This document shows, one piece after another, positions 34,002-42,645 of a DNA stretch of 64,000 nucleotides (within the stretch, counting starts at the first letter, position 1; every line of letters starts with the position of its first letter). The DNA lies in NCBI RefSeq assembly GCF_902459775.1, contig NZ_CABPSQ010000002.1, positions 992,001 to 1,056,000 on the forward strand. The letters are read 5' to 3'. The DNA is from Pandoraea captiosa. GTDB taxonomy: Bacteria > Pseudomonadota > Gammaproteobacteria > Burkholderiales > Burkholderiaceae. Both the position numbers and the translations under genes were made by a program. The notes below the pieces were generated by a model. The model was not told the origin of the DNA. It worked only from the letters and a program-made list of their open reading frames with translations, and ran no database searches.

Positions 34002-35105
34002 TGTGTCGACGTATTCCATCGTCAACGAGACGATGTCGCGCGTTGCCATGCCATAGCGATGCTCGATGGCATCGAGCGCTGTGGTGAAGCGGGTCATCGC
34101 GGTGCCATCCGGGGAGAGCGGCAGCGTCTGTGCGCGCGTCCCGCCTTGTTGTGCGGTTTGCGGGATCAGTTGGAGTCCGCTGGCCATCGTGATACGCCCC
34201 GACGTGACGCCTGCATTGACTGCCACGGCTTGACTGCGCCACGTTCGGGACCAGGCGTCGGACACCAGCGCGAGCGACACGTCGTCGACACCGTCCCGAA
34301 CGGGAATGGCGAAGGTCTCGTGTTGCCAGAAGGCTATCCAGTGGCGCGCAATCGTCCAGCGCCGCGAGGCGTCGAGCCGGAATCCGGCGCTCACGTGGCG
34401 CGCCGACGTATCGGTGACGCCGAACACACGTGCAACCTGCGCCGCACGCGACTCGCCGGCAATGCCCTCGACCAGAGTGAGCGCCACCGGTAACGAAGCG
34501 CTCACGCCGGTGGTCGTGACAACGCCGTCGTCATACAGGTAGCGAACGTCGGGCACATAACGCCCCTCCGGATTGGCTTTGCGAAGGTCGTCCCGGTCAT
34601 ACCAATGGCCGGTAAAGCGTTTGCGCTGAAGCAATCCGGCGTGACTGAGCACTTTGGCGCCGGAACAGATGCCCACGATCAGTGCGCCTTGCGACGCCTG
34701 ACGACGCAGCCACGCCAGCACGCGAGCGTCATCGTCGACATGCATCGCCGGCACGATCACGATGTCGGCCCCGTTCGGATGACGCGCGTCGAAGTCCGCC
34801 AGCGACGTGTCGGGTGCGATGCGTAGCGCTGGCATCAACGTGACCTCGCCGGGCTCGACTGCCACGGCTTCCACCTGCGCGATGCCGGCGCGCCTGAGCA
34901 CGGCGTAGGGCACCAGGAAGTCGGTCGTCTCGGTACCCTCGTTTGAAGCGATGACGGCAACGACCGGCTGGCGTGGGCGCGACGCAAGGGCGTCGAGCAG
35001 CTCGCGCCGGGCCTGCGTCGCTGCGTCTTGCGTCGCAAGCGCCATACGGGGAACGACAAGACAGAGGCCAAGCAGGACGGCGAGCAGCGAGGAACGAAAA
35101 CGCAT
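33993..35105 (-). CDS. Exported DJ-1/PfpI-family protein
   Basis: 370 aa with a signal peptide (MRFRSSLLAVLLGLCLVV...ALA) and a DJ-1/PfpI domain: VVAVIASNEGTETTDFLVPYAVL, the nucleophile Cys in IVGICSGAKVLSHAGLL, and a His in GHWYDRDDL. The C-terminal 150 residues lack an HTH and are not recognised. A periplasmic DJ-1-like protein is unusual; relatives without signal peptide are cytosolic. Its stop codon overlaps the last nine bases of the convergent GlxA-type gene. Confidence 0.8.
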   Translation of the reverse strand: MRFRSSLLAVLLGLCLVVPRMALATQDAATQARRELLDALASRPRQPVVAVIASNEGTETTDFLVPYAVLRRAGIAQVEAVAVEPGEVTLMPALRIAPDTSLADFDARHPNGADIVIVPAMHVDDDARVLAWLRRQASQGALIVGICSGAKVLSHAGLLQRKRFTGHWYDRDDLRKANPEGRYVPDVRYLYDDGVVTTTGVSASLPVALTLVEGIAGESRAAQVARVFGVTDTSARHVSAGFRLDASRRWTIARHWIAFWQHETFAIPVRDGVDDVSLALVSDAWSRTWRSQAVAVNAGVTSGRITMASGLQLIPQTAQQGGTRAQTLPLSPDGTAMTRFTTALDAIEHRYGMATRDIVSLTMEYVDTSR

Positions 35106-35271
35106 GATGTGGCGGGCGGCGAGTGGCAAGTGGTGCTAAGGCCGGGCGAAAGAGAATTCCGCAGCGTACCGGCTCGCGCCGACAGATCGCAATGACAGTG
35201 ATGCCGCAGATTGTGCCGGCACGAAACAACGGGCACGACGGGGAGGGCGACCGTCGCTCGCGCCGTCAGTC

Positions 35272-35295
35272 CATCAAGGCATCAAGGCATCAAGC
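35272..35295. repeat. 8-bp tandem repeat at the end of a LysR gene
   Basis: Three copies of CATCAAGG; the third runs into the 3' end of the LysR coding sequence at 35290. It lies in the 184-base gap after the DJ-1 gene, in which no promoter is obvious. Confidence 0.7.
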
Positions 35296-36231
35296 CGTCA
35301 CGCGGCTGCGCGTTGCAGCACCCTCTCGCACCTTCTCGCCGCCGAACGCTCGCGGACGTGGCGCATCGACACGCTCGCGCAACAGTGCTACGGCGCGCTG
35401 CGCGCGGGCCGAGAGCGGCCATTCGGCGCGATGGATCAGCCAGAGCGTATCGACCACAGGCGGGCCGCAATCGACCACACGAATGGCGTCCTGCAACGGG
35501 AACGCCTGTCGCGCGTATTGCGGTATCACCGTGAATCCCAGGCCACGGGCGACATACTCGAGAATCAGACTGATCTGGTTCGTGCAGCCCTTGCTCGGCA
35601 GGCTTTGCACCCCTGGGTTGCCGGGGAAGCGGCGGCTGAGCAGGCGCGTGGACATCGCCTCGCCATCCGGATGCTCGATGAAGCCGATGCGCTTGAGGTC
35701 GTCCCATGTGTGGACATCCTCCCCGGCAGGCACGACGAGTTCGAGCGGTTCCTGCGTGAACGGCGTTGCGCTCAGGCGCGGGTCGTCGGGACGCAAGGTC
35801 ACCAGTCCCAGTTCGAAGTGGTTCTGCAGCACCCCTTCCAGCACCTCGCGGTCCGGCGCGAAACGGTGGCGCACCGCCATCGCCGGATTGGCCTGCTGCA
35901 TGTCCAGCAGGATCGGACACAGGTAGAGCCCAATGCTGCCCGGCGTGATGAGCGTGATGTTGCCGCATTCCTCGTTGGCGTCTTCCAGGCTGGAGCGCAA
36001 ATGTCGGGCGGCGCACTCGACCTGATCGCAATAGGTGAGCAGCGCCTGCCCGGCAGGGGTGAGTTCAATGGCGCGCGGGCGCCGCACCAGCAACGTCCCG
36101 AATTCCTCTTCGAGATGCTTGATGTGCTGGCTCACAGCGGCCTGCGTCAGCCCCAGCCGATCCGCGGTGCGCGTGAAGTTGCCAAGCTCGGCGAGCGTGG
36201 CGAAGGATTTGAGCCACTGGGGATTGACCAT
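35290..36231 (-). CDS. LysR-family regulator, divergent from xenA
   Basis: 313 aa. HTH WLKSFATLAELGNFTRTADRLGLTQAAVSQHIKHLEEEFG (residues 6-45, in parts) plus effector domain (ITLITPGSIGLYLCPILLDMQQANP). Its start lies 10 bases from a LysR-type T-N11-A palindrome, implying autoregulation. The divergent xenA is the likely target. Confidence 0.9.
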   Translation of the reverse strand: MVNPQWLKSFATLAELGNFTRTADRLGLTQAAVSQHIKHLEEEFGTLLVRRPRAIELTPAGQALLTYCDQVECAARHLRSSLEDANEECGNITLITPGSIGLYLCPILLDMQQANPAMAVRHRFAPDREVLEGVLQNHFELGLVTLRPDDPRLSATPFTQEPLELVVPAGEDVHTWDDLKRIGFIEHPDGEAMSTRLLSRRFPGNPGVQSLPSKGCTNQISLILEYVARGLGFTVIPQYARQAFPLQDAIRVVDCGPPVVDTLWLIHRAEWPLSARAQRAVALLRERVDAPRPRAFGGEKVREGAATRSRVTA

Positions 36232-36240
36232 AATGAACTG

Positions 36241-36255
36241 TTATCAAATCGATAA
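36241..36255. promoter_or_regulatory. LysR-type operator TTATCAAATCGATAA
   Basis: Interrupted palindrome TTATC/GATAA with a TATCAAATCGATA core that fits T-N11-A. It sits 10 bases upstream of the LysR start and 95 upstream of xenA. Confidence 0.7.
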
Positions 36256-36349
36256 TTTGCAGATGGTTTCCATTATAGCTTGGTGGGGCTACCATGACTG
36301 ACGTCGACCGATGAAGGTCGAAACCTACCCCCCCGTAAAGAGAATTCTC

Positions 36350-37456
36350 ATGTCTGCCCTGTTTTCCCCGTTCGAACTCAAAAGCGTGAAGCTGCGCAAC
36401 CGCATCGCGGTGCCGCCCATGTGTCAGTACAGCGCCGTTGACGGCGTGACCAACGATTGGCACCTCGCCCATTACGCCAGTCTGGCGCGCGGCGGTGCCG
36501 GCCTGGTGATCGTCGAGGCGACCGCCGTCTCGCCGGAAGGCCGTATCACGCCGGGGTGCACCGGCTTGTGGAACGACGAGCAGACGACGGGCATGGCGCG
36601 GATTGCGGCAGCCATCAAGTCGCACGGCGCCGTGCCCGGCATCCAGATCGGGCATGCCGGTCGCAAGGCCAGCGCGAACCGTCCGTGGGAGGGCGACGAC
36701 CACATCGGTGAAGACGACCCGCGAGGCTGGCCGACGATTTCGCCGTCTGCGGTGGCGTTCGGGGGTCATCTCGGCAAGGTGCCCAAGGCCATGACGCTCG
36801 ACGACATCGCGCGCGTGAAAGCCGATTTCGTGGCGGCGGCCCGCCGTGCGCTGGCCGCCGGTTTCGAATGGCTGGAACTGCATTTCGCGCATGGCTATCT
36901 GGCACAGAGCTTCTTCTCGCTGCATGCCAATCATCGTGAAGACGCCTACGGCGGCGACCTCGCCGGTCGTAGCCGCTTCCTGCTGGAAACGTTCGCCGCC
37001 GTGCGCGAAGTGTGGCCCGAGCACCTGCCGCTCACGGCGCGTTTCGGCGTTCTCGAATATGACGGTCGTGACGAAGAGACGCTTACCGAGTCCATCGCGT
37101 TGACGCGCCAGATGCGCGAAGGCGGCCTCGATTTGCTCAGCGTGAGCGTGGGCTTCTCGACCCCCGACGCCAAGGTTCCCTGGGGCTCGGCTTTTCTCGC
37201 ACCGATCGCGCAGCGCGTCAGGAACGAAGCCGACATTGCCGTGGCGTCGGCGTGGGGCATCGATGACCCGCAGGTCGCCAACCGCGTCGTGGCCGACGGC
37301 CAACTGGATCTCGTGATGGTCGGTCGCGCGCATCTGGCAAATCCGCACTGGCCGTACTTCGCGGCGCGCGATCTCGATGAAAAGCGCCCGACGTGGGTGT
37401 TGCCCGCCCCGTACGCGCACTGGCTCGAACGTTATCACGCGCCGCGCGCTGCATAA
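36350..37456 (+). CDS. xenA: Old-yellow-enzyme NADH:flavin oxidoreductase (xenobiotic reductase)
   Basis: 368 aa FMN enzyme of the OYE family, very close to XenA of Pseudomonas putida in recalled sequence: SALFSPFELKSVKLRNRIAVPPMCQYS with the redox-tuning Cys, HAGRKASANRPWEGDDHIG (in parts) with the His pair, ELHFAHGYLAQSFFS and the C-terminal ending PAPYAHWLERY. Reduces activated C=C bonds of enones and nitro compounds with NAD(P)H. ATG 36350 matches the family start; 36311 is a longer alternative. Followed by a strong terminator. Confidence 0.93.
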   Translation: MSALFSPFELKSVKLRNRIAVPPMCQYSAVDGVTNDWHLAHYASLARGGAGLVIVEATAVSPEGRITPGCTGLWNDEQTTGMARIAAAIKSHGAVPGIQIGHAGRKASANRPWEGDDHIGEDDPRGWPTISPSAVAFGGHLGKVPKAMTLDDIARVKADFVAAARRALAAGFEWLELHFAHGYLAQSFFSLHANHREDAYGGDLAGRSRFLLETFAAVREVWPEHLPLTARFGVLEYDGRDEETLTESIALTRQMREGGLDLLSVSVGFSTPDAKVPWGSAFLAPIAQRVRNEADIAVASAWGIDDPQVANRVVADGQLDLVMVGRAHLANPHWPYFAARDLDEKRPTWVLPAPYAHWLERYHAPRAA

Positions 37457-37510
37457 GCCGGCGCGTGCGTGCAGCGGCGCGCACTTGCGCTGAATGTCGC
37501 CGCAAAGACA

Positions 37511-37550
37511 ACGCCCCCGGACGTCGGAAGACGCCGGGGGCGTTTTGTCT
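37511..37550 (+). terminator. Intrinsic terminator of xenA
   Basis: Perfect 10-bp stem ACGCCCCCGG / CCGGGGGCGT with 13-base loop, followed by TTTGTCTT. The flanks AAGACA and TGTCTT extend the pairing with a small bulge. Confidence 0.92.
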
Positions 37551-37637
37551 TGTGAGCGGACCGAAATACCCTTCGCTCGTTGGTGGATCTGTCGCTTGAA
37601 TCCGACAGGAAGGCGACGGACAGCTGACATTCGCGAG

Positions 37638-37668
37638 CAATTTGTTAGTAATAAAAATTACCAAATTG
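37638..37668. promoter_or_regulatory. AT-rich nested inverted repeat upstream of DUF1254 gene
   Basis: CAATTTG (TTA) GTAAT AAAA ATTAC CAAATTG: two stacked perfect arms (7 and 5 bp) with a three-base bulge on one side. It lies in the 445-base gap between xenA and the DUF1254 gene, 230 bases before the latter. The rest of the gap is less GC-rich than its surroundings and holds an open frame without recognisable protein content. Confidence 0.6.
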
Positions 37669-37901
37669 CACGAAGCCTCATCCGATTGTTGCGCTATTTC
37701 GCGCGCAAGTGCTGTAATCCAGTGGCTGGCCAATCCCACTCTGCATGCGCCCGGCACGCTGGCATGACCTTGCAGGGTCAACGCTGGCTTCTTCTTATTT
37801 GCACTCTTGTATTCGCTTTTCTTGCCGAATTTACGCATCGGCCAGATGGTTTTGCCTTTGCCGAGTTAAACGTTTCGATTTCGCCGCATAAGGGGAAAAC
37901 A

Positions 37902-39425
37902 ATGAAATCGTCGTCGATGATGCACAAGATCGTCTTGGCCGCGCTGGCAGCTTCTCCGTACTTCGTCTCGCTCGCCAGCGCTCAGACCCAGTACAAGATG
38001 ACAACGCCGCTGCCTCCGCAAATCCTGACGCCGGCGTCGGTGGAGACGCGAATCGGCAAGCTGGAATACGTCGATGGCGTGCCCACGCCCGCAACCGCAC
38101 AACTCGTCTACGACAATCTGGACTTTCAGCGCGGCATCGAAGCGTTCCTGAACGGCATTCCCGGCGCTTCGCTTGTGGCCATGCGCGCAGGAATGCGCGC
38201 ATTCGGTCCCTCCAACAGCACCGTTGCCATCGCGGAGACACTGTCCGATTCCCGTACGCTGCTGCTGACCGCCAACACGGAATCCGTCTACTTCTTCGCC
38301 TGGCTCGACCTGAAGGACGGGCCTATCGTTGTTGAAGGGCCTCCCGACGTCCTGGGGGTCATTGACGACTTCTGGTTCCGTTACGTCGCGGACTTCGGTA
38401 ACGCCGGTCCGGATAAGGGCAAGGGGGGGAAGTATCTGGTGGTGCCCCCCGGCTATAAGGGCGAACTGCCGAAAAGCGGTTACTACATCGTGAAGTCCGA
38501 AACGTATGGAAACCTGCTGGTTGGTCGGGGCTTCCTGAAAAACGGTTCTCCGGCCCCGACGGTCGCCAGCATCAAGGCCCGGCTGCGCATTTATCCCTAT
38601 GCCGCCAGAAACAATCCCCCCAAGACGAATTTCGTGAACTCGTCCGGGGTGCCGATCAATACCATTCATGCGAACGACCTGAGTTTCTACGACGAGGTCA
38701 ACCAGATCGTTCAGGAGGAGCCAGCGGGCGCCTACGGTCCCGACATGACGGGTGTTTTTCGTGCCATCGGTATCGAGAAAGGAAAGCCGTTTGCGCCTGA
38801 TGCACGCATGAAACGCATCCTCACCGACGCCGTGGCGGTCGGCAATGCCACGGCACGCGCCTTCGATTTTGCGAATCGTGACCCCGCGGCGCGCATCTAT
38901 CCGGACCGGCAATGGAACACGCCATTCATCGGCGGTAGCTATCAGTGGTTAGACAACGGCGCTCGCAATTTCGACGCACGCACCATGTTCTTCTACGCCG
39001 CAACGGTCGACACGCCCGCCATGGCGGTAGCGATGCCCGGCATAGGATCGCAGTATGCGTCGGTCAATCTGGACAGCGCCGGAAAACCGTTCGATGGCGG
39101 CAAGAACTATGTGTTGCACGTTCCGCCCAAGGTGCCGGTAAAAGACTTCTGGTCAGTGGTGGTGTACGACACGCAAACGCGATCGATGCTTCAGACCGAC
39201 CAGCAATTCCCGAGCGTTTCCAGTCAGCGGAACATGGTCCAGAACGCGGACGGATCATACGACGTGTATTTTGGTCCCAAAGCGCCCGCTGGCAAGGAAG
39301 CCAACTGGATTCAAACCCTTCCGGGCAAGAGCTGGTTCACCATCTTCCGCCTGTATGGGCCGCTGCAAGCGTGGTTCGACAAGTCCTGGAAGCTCAATGA
39401 CATTGTTGAGTCCGGGCAACGGTGA
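37902..39425 (+). CDS. DUF1254/DUF1214 domain exported protein
   Basis: 507 aa. Signal peptide MKSSSMMHKIVLAALAAS...ASA, then a DUF1254 domain (QLVYDNLDFQRGIEAFLNGIPGASL, ANTESVYFFAWLDL) and a C-terminal DUF1214 domain (YVLHVPPKVPVKDFWSVVVYDTQTRSML, ending WFTIFRLYGPLQAWFDKSWKLNDI). The paired domains are common in periplasmic proteins of unknown function. The Shine-Dalgarno AAGGGGAAAA precedes ATG 37902; longer frames upstream lack a protein-like start. Monocistronic by position. Confidence 0.85.
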   Translation: MKSSSMMHKIVLAALAASPYFVSLASAQTQYKMTTPLPPQILTPASVETRIGKLEYVDGVPTPATAQLVYDNLDFQRGIEAFLNGIPGASLVAMRAGMRAFGPSNSTVAIAETLSDSRTLLLTANTESVYFFAWLDLKDGPIVVEGPPDVLGVIDDFWFRYVADFGNAGPDKGKGGKYLVVPPGYKGELPKSGYYIVKSETYGNLLVGRGFLKNGSPAPTVASIKARLRIYPYAARNNPPKTNFVNSSGVPINTIHANDLSFYDEVNQIVQEEPAGAYGPDMTGVFRAIGIEKGKPFAPDARMKRILTDAVAVGNATARAFDFANRDPAARIYPDRQWNTPFIGGSYQWLDNGARNFDARTMFFYAATVDTPAMAVAMPGIGSQYASVNLDSAGKPFDGGKNYVLHVPPKVPVKDFWSVVVYDTQTRSMLQTDQQFPSVSSQRNMVQNADGSYDVYFGPKAPAGKEANWIQTLPGKSWFTIFRLYGPLQAWFDKSWKLNDIVESGQR

Positions 39426-39510
39426 CACCGTCGGGCCAGCAACGCCGATCGATTGGTGAGTCTTACACAAGCATGGCGCGGGGCAGTAATGCAGACCCCG
39501 CGTCATGTTT

Positions 39511-39549
39511 GCTTCATTCCCGCTGCTTCATTCCCGCTTTATTCCCGCT
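39511..39549. repeat. 14-bp tandem repeat between convergent genes
   Basis: GCTTCATTCCCGCT is present twice exactly and once partially (39511-39524, 39525-39538, 39539-39549). It lies between the stops of the DUF1254 and EAL-domain genes. No hairpin terminator is seen there. Confidence 0.85.
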
Positions 39550-39596
39550 CCCGAGCTACCTGTCGCCACGCATGAATGCGACCTTGTCGTCCGCTG

Positions 39597-40847
39597 TCAC
39601 CAGTTGATGTCGACACACAGCACGTGCAGCCCCTGTTTGGCGGGCGAGGCGATGGACGCCGTCACGCACAGGTGCGCTTCGTTGATCGAGAGATAGGGCG
39701 GTGTGAAGTGCACCTCGCCCGGTGCGCGCATGGCTTCGATGAAGTACGGACGCCGCGCCCAGTTCGCGCCTTCGGAATGCAGCAACGGACGGAAGCGCTT
39801 GGCCCGTTGCGACGAGTGGCTGTGCGGCAAGACGTTGTCGCCGATCTGGCGTCCGGCCGCGTCGAGCAGGAAGCAGCGCGCCGCGTCGGGCAGGGCGAGC
39901 AGGTCGTGGGTTGCCTGACGAATGTCCTGACCCTGCGCCAGACGCGCGGCAGCCGATTCGATGCCCGCGACATACGGCGCCAGCCGCGCATGCTGCGCGC
40001 GCTCGCGTTCCACGAGCTGGGTGCGCAATGCCGCCGACAGCGCATCCATACGTTCGGCAGCGACCTTCGGCGGAACGGGGTCGAAGTCCGGCGCCGCGAA
40101 GTATTGCCCTTGCACGAAGTCGACGTTGCACTCCAGCGCAATGAGCGCTTCGCGATCGGTTGTCAGGCCGCCCATCATCACCAGTTGTCCCGACTCGTGC
40201 AGCAGCGACACGAGCCCCGGCAGCACGCGCGCCAGGTGCGATTGCTCCGTCGCCTGCGCCAGAATGCCGCGATCGAGCACCACGATATCCGGGCGCAGAT
40301 CCCATACCCGATCGATGTTCGAGTGTTTCGCGCCGAAACCGCCCAGCGCGATCAGGAACCCCGCCTTGCGCAGACTGCCGACGATTGCGCCGAAGCGCGG
40401 CGTGTCGCCGCCGGCTTGCTCCGGGACTTCGAGCACCACGCGTTGCGGCGACAGGCCGGTGGCCTTGAGCGTGGCGATGAGCGCGTCGCCGTAGACCGTG
40501 TCCATCAGCGCCGCTGGGTGCAGATTCAGGAAAAGCCACGCGTCGCGGCTGTCGAATTCGTGGAAATTCCCCAGATGCAGCGACTCGGCGAGCCGGCCCA
40601 GCTCCAGCATGTCGCCATGACGCGCCGCCATGGTGAAGACCTCGTGCGAGGGCACGTGGCGTGCCTGCGGGTCGTGCGCGCGCAGCGAGGCGTGGTAGCC
40701 GATGGCGCGCCGGTGCGAGACCGAGAACACGGGCTGAAACACGCTGGATATCGTGAAGTCGCCGTAAATGACGATGCGCCGGCCATCGTCGGTCGCCGTC
40801 AGTCGGGGCGGCAAGAGTCCGGGGGCGTCGAGATCAAGCATGGTCAT
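39597..40847 (-). CDS. Degenerate EAL-domain protein with YkuI_C-like sensor domain
   Basis: 416 aa. An N-terminal EAL fold is recognisable (FQPVFSVSHRRAIGYHASLR, LFLNLHPAALMD, VVLEVPEQ, IALGGFGAKHSNIDRVWDLRPDIVVLDRGIL in parts), but the EAL motif reads HAS and the catalytic Glu is His52; the DDFG loop reads GGFG. The Mg-binding set is therefore largely lost and hydrolysis of c-di-GMP is unlikely. The C-terminal part (from about 250) resembles the PAS-like YkuI_C domain. It may bind c-di-GMP or a partner protein as a sensor. The start is uncertain: ATG 40847, or TTG 40895. Confidence 0.8.
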   Translation of the reverse strand: MTMLDLDAPGLLPPRLTATDDGRRIVIYGDFTISSVFQPVFSVSHRRAIGYHASLRAHDPQARHVPSHEVFTMAARHGDMLELGRLAESLHLGNFHEFDSRDAWLFLNLHPAALMDTVYGDALIATLKATGLSPQRVVLEVPEQAGGDTPRFGAIVGSLRKAGFLIALGGFGAKHSNIDRVWDLRPDIVVLDRGILAQATEQSHLARVLPGLVSLLHESGQLVMMGGLTTDREALIALECNVDFVQGQYFAAPDFDPVPPKVAAERMDALSAALRTQLVERERAQHARLAPYVAGIESAAARLAQGQDIRQATHDLLALPDAARCFLLDAAGRQIGDNVLPHSHSSQRAKRFRPLLHSEGANWARRPYFIEAMRAPGEVHFTPPYLSINEAHLCVTASIASPAKQGLHVLCVDINW

Positions 40848-41038
40848 GGTCGTGACAGGCGCGGCGGCAAGGATATGTACAGAATAGGAGAGCAAGAAGC
40901 GTGCTCAAAGGCGCGCGCTATTGTCCCCGATTTTTCCGCCGATTTCCGCCTGTCTTGTGACGCGTCGCACCAGAGCGTGTCGTCGTCGCACCAAAATGGG
41001 GCGTAAATGCGGTGTCGAGGCGGGCCAACCCAATCCGC

Positions 41039-42334
41039 TCAGGGAGCGAGCACCTGTGCCCGACGCGCCACCCGGGCGAGCGCGAGCGCACACACGACGT
41101 TGAAGACATGCAGACCGCCCGGACCGAGCACCGTCACGACCACGGAGGCGACCATCGGCCCGAGCAGGCCGCCCACCGAGAAGAGGATGAGCAAGGTTGC
41201 GCTCACACCGATACGCCGTTCCGGTTCCGTGCGATCGTTCACGTGCGAGACGATCAGGCCGTACTGCGTGAAATTGACCGCGGAGAACAGGAACATCAGC
41301 GCGAAGACGAGCCAGTGCGCCTGAATGAAGATCAACGGCGCACAGCACACGGCAGACACCACAGCCAGACGCTGCGACACGGTACGCCGATCCATTCGGT
41401 CCGAGAGACGGCCGACCGGCCATTGCATGAGCAGCGCGCCGAACAGCGCCACGCCCATCAACGTCGAGAGACTGCCGATGGAAAATCCGATGCGCGTCAG
41501 ATAGACGGGCATCATTGCGTAGAAGGCGCTATACAGAAAGCCCGCAAGAATGCACCCGGGAATGGCGATCGGGGTCGCGCGCGCCATCTCCGTGATGCTG
41601 TCGAACAGACTCATCGCCGGTTGTTTGACGAGACGCTCGTCTGCCACGCGCGTGGGCCAGCCCTGCATGAGCGTGATCGGCAGAATCGCCGCGACGAACA
41701 AACCCGCCACGAGCAGCAACTGTCCCTCGCTGCCCGCCTCGCCGATATTGAGCAGGAACTGCCCGGCACTGACTGCCAGATAGTTGATGGTGAGGTAAGA
41801 ACCGAAGACCCGACCGCGCATGGTGTTCGGCACCGAGCCGTTGAGCCAGCTCTCCACGGTGGTGTACATGCCCATGAGCGCGAGGCCGGTGCCCACCCGG
41901 AACAGGCACAGCAGGAGCATGGACTCGCTCACGGCGAAGCCCATGACGAACAGCGCCGCGAGCGCCGTGAAAGCCACGAACGCGCGATGCTGACCGATGC
42001 GCTCGATGAGCGAGCGGTTGTAGAACGCGCCGAGCAGGAAGCCCGCGTAGTAGCACGACTGGATCACGCCGATGGTGAACGTCGAGGCGCCGTACTTCAG
42101 TGCGTGAAAGGGTACCGCGGTGACGAACAGGCCATTGCCGACCACGAGCACGCCGTAGCCCAGCAAGATGCCCATGAGTGCGGGATAGACGCTGATCGGC
42201 AGCGGGACGGCGTCCGCTGGCGCGGGGCCGGGCGGCGTCGAAGGCGCGCCCAGCAGGGAAGCTTCGGACAACGGACCCGGACGGTCGGGTTCGTCTTCGG
42301 CAATAGCGGTATCGGGCGACGGATCTCGCTGCAT
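41039..42334 (-). CDS. MFS transporter, YcaD-like
   Basis: 431 aa, twelve predicted membrane segments after a 45-residue Pro/Asp-rich cytoplasmic N-terminus. Features of the YcaD/UMF group: LMGILLGYGVLVVGNGLF, SCYYAGFLLGAFYNRSLIERIGQHRAF, ESWLNGSVPNTMRGRVFG (read in parts). Substrate unknown. The next gene upstream on the same strand is a metabolite:H+ symporter, 311 bases away. Confidence 0.83.
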   Translation of the reverse strand: MQRDPSPDTAIAEDEPDRPGPLSEASLLGAPSTPPGPAPADAVPLPISVYPALMGILLGYGVLVVGNGLFVTAVPFHALKYGASTFTIGVIQSCYYAGFLLGAFYNRSLIERIGQHRAFVAFTALAALFVMGFAVSESMLLLCLFRVGTGLALMGMYTTVESWLNGSVPNTMRGRVFGSYLTINYLAVSAGQFLLNIGEAGSEGQLLLVAGLFVAAILPITLMQGWPTRVADERLVKQPAMSLFDSITEMARATPIAIPGCILAGFLYSAFYAMMPVYLTRIGFSIGSLSTLMGVALFGALLMQWPVGRLSDRMDRRTVSQRLAVVSAVCCAPLIFIQAHWLVFALMFLFSAVNFTQYGLIVSHVNDRTEPERRIGVSATLLILFSVGGLLGPMVASVVVTVLGPGGLHVFNVVCALALARVARRAQVLAP

Positions 42335-42486
42335 TCGTGTTTGTGATCTCGCGGGCCAGAGAGTCGGGGCAAAGCCTGTCAGCCTGTCGTGGGAGGCAGG
42401 CGGCTTGCGCGAGCCTTCATCATCGCACGAGATGACCTTCAGGCGTACTGACCATGGTCATGGCGAACGCGTTGCGCGAAATAACG

Positions 42487-42516
42487 AAGGGCGTGCCCGA
42501 TGACGGACACGCCCTT
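42487..42516 (-). terminator. Hairpin downstream of the MHS carrier
   Basis: Perfect 9-bp stem AAGGGCGTG (42487-42495) / CACGCCCTT (42508-42516), 12-base loop. On the minus strand CGTTATTT follows, a weak T-rich tail. It lies in the 311-base gap downstream of the MHS gene. Confidence 0.5.
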
Positions 42517-42563
42517 GCGATGGCTGCGATGGCTACGGCGTGCGATGACCCGGATCGTGCCGC

Positions 42564-42598
42564 CGATCCCCGATCCCCGATCCCCGATCACCGATCAC
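42564..42598. repeat. 7-bp tandem repeat
   Basis: Five copies of CGATCCC/CGATCAC with exact 7-base period in the gap between the two MFS genes. The remaining bases of this gap hold only the hairpin and the YcaD-like gene's upstream sequence. Confidence 0.88.
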
Positions 42599-42645
42599 CG
42601 ATTTCCCTGCCGCAGCGTCCCCGCTAGCGCAGGCTCGGCGCCGGC

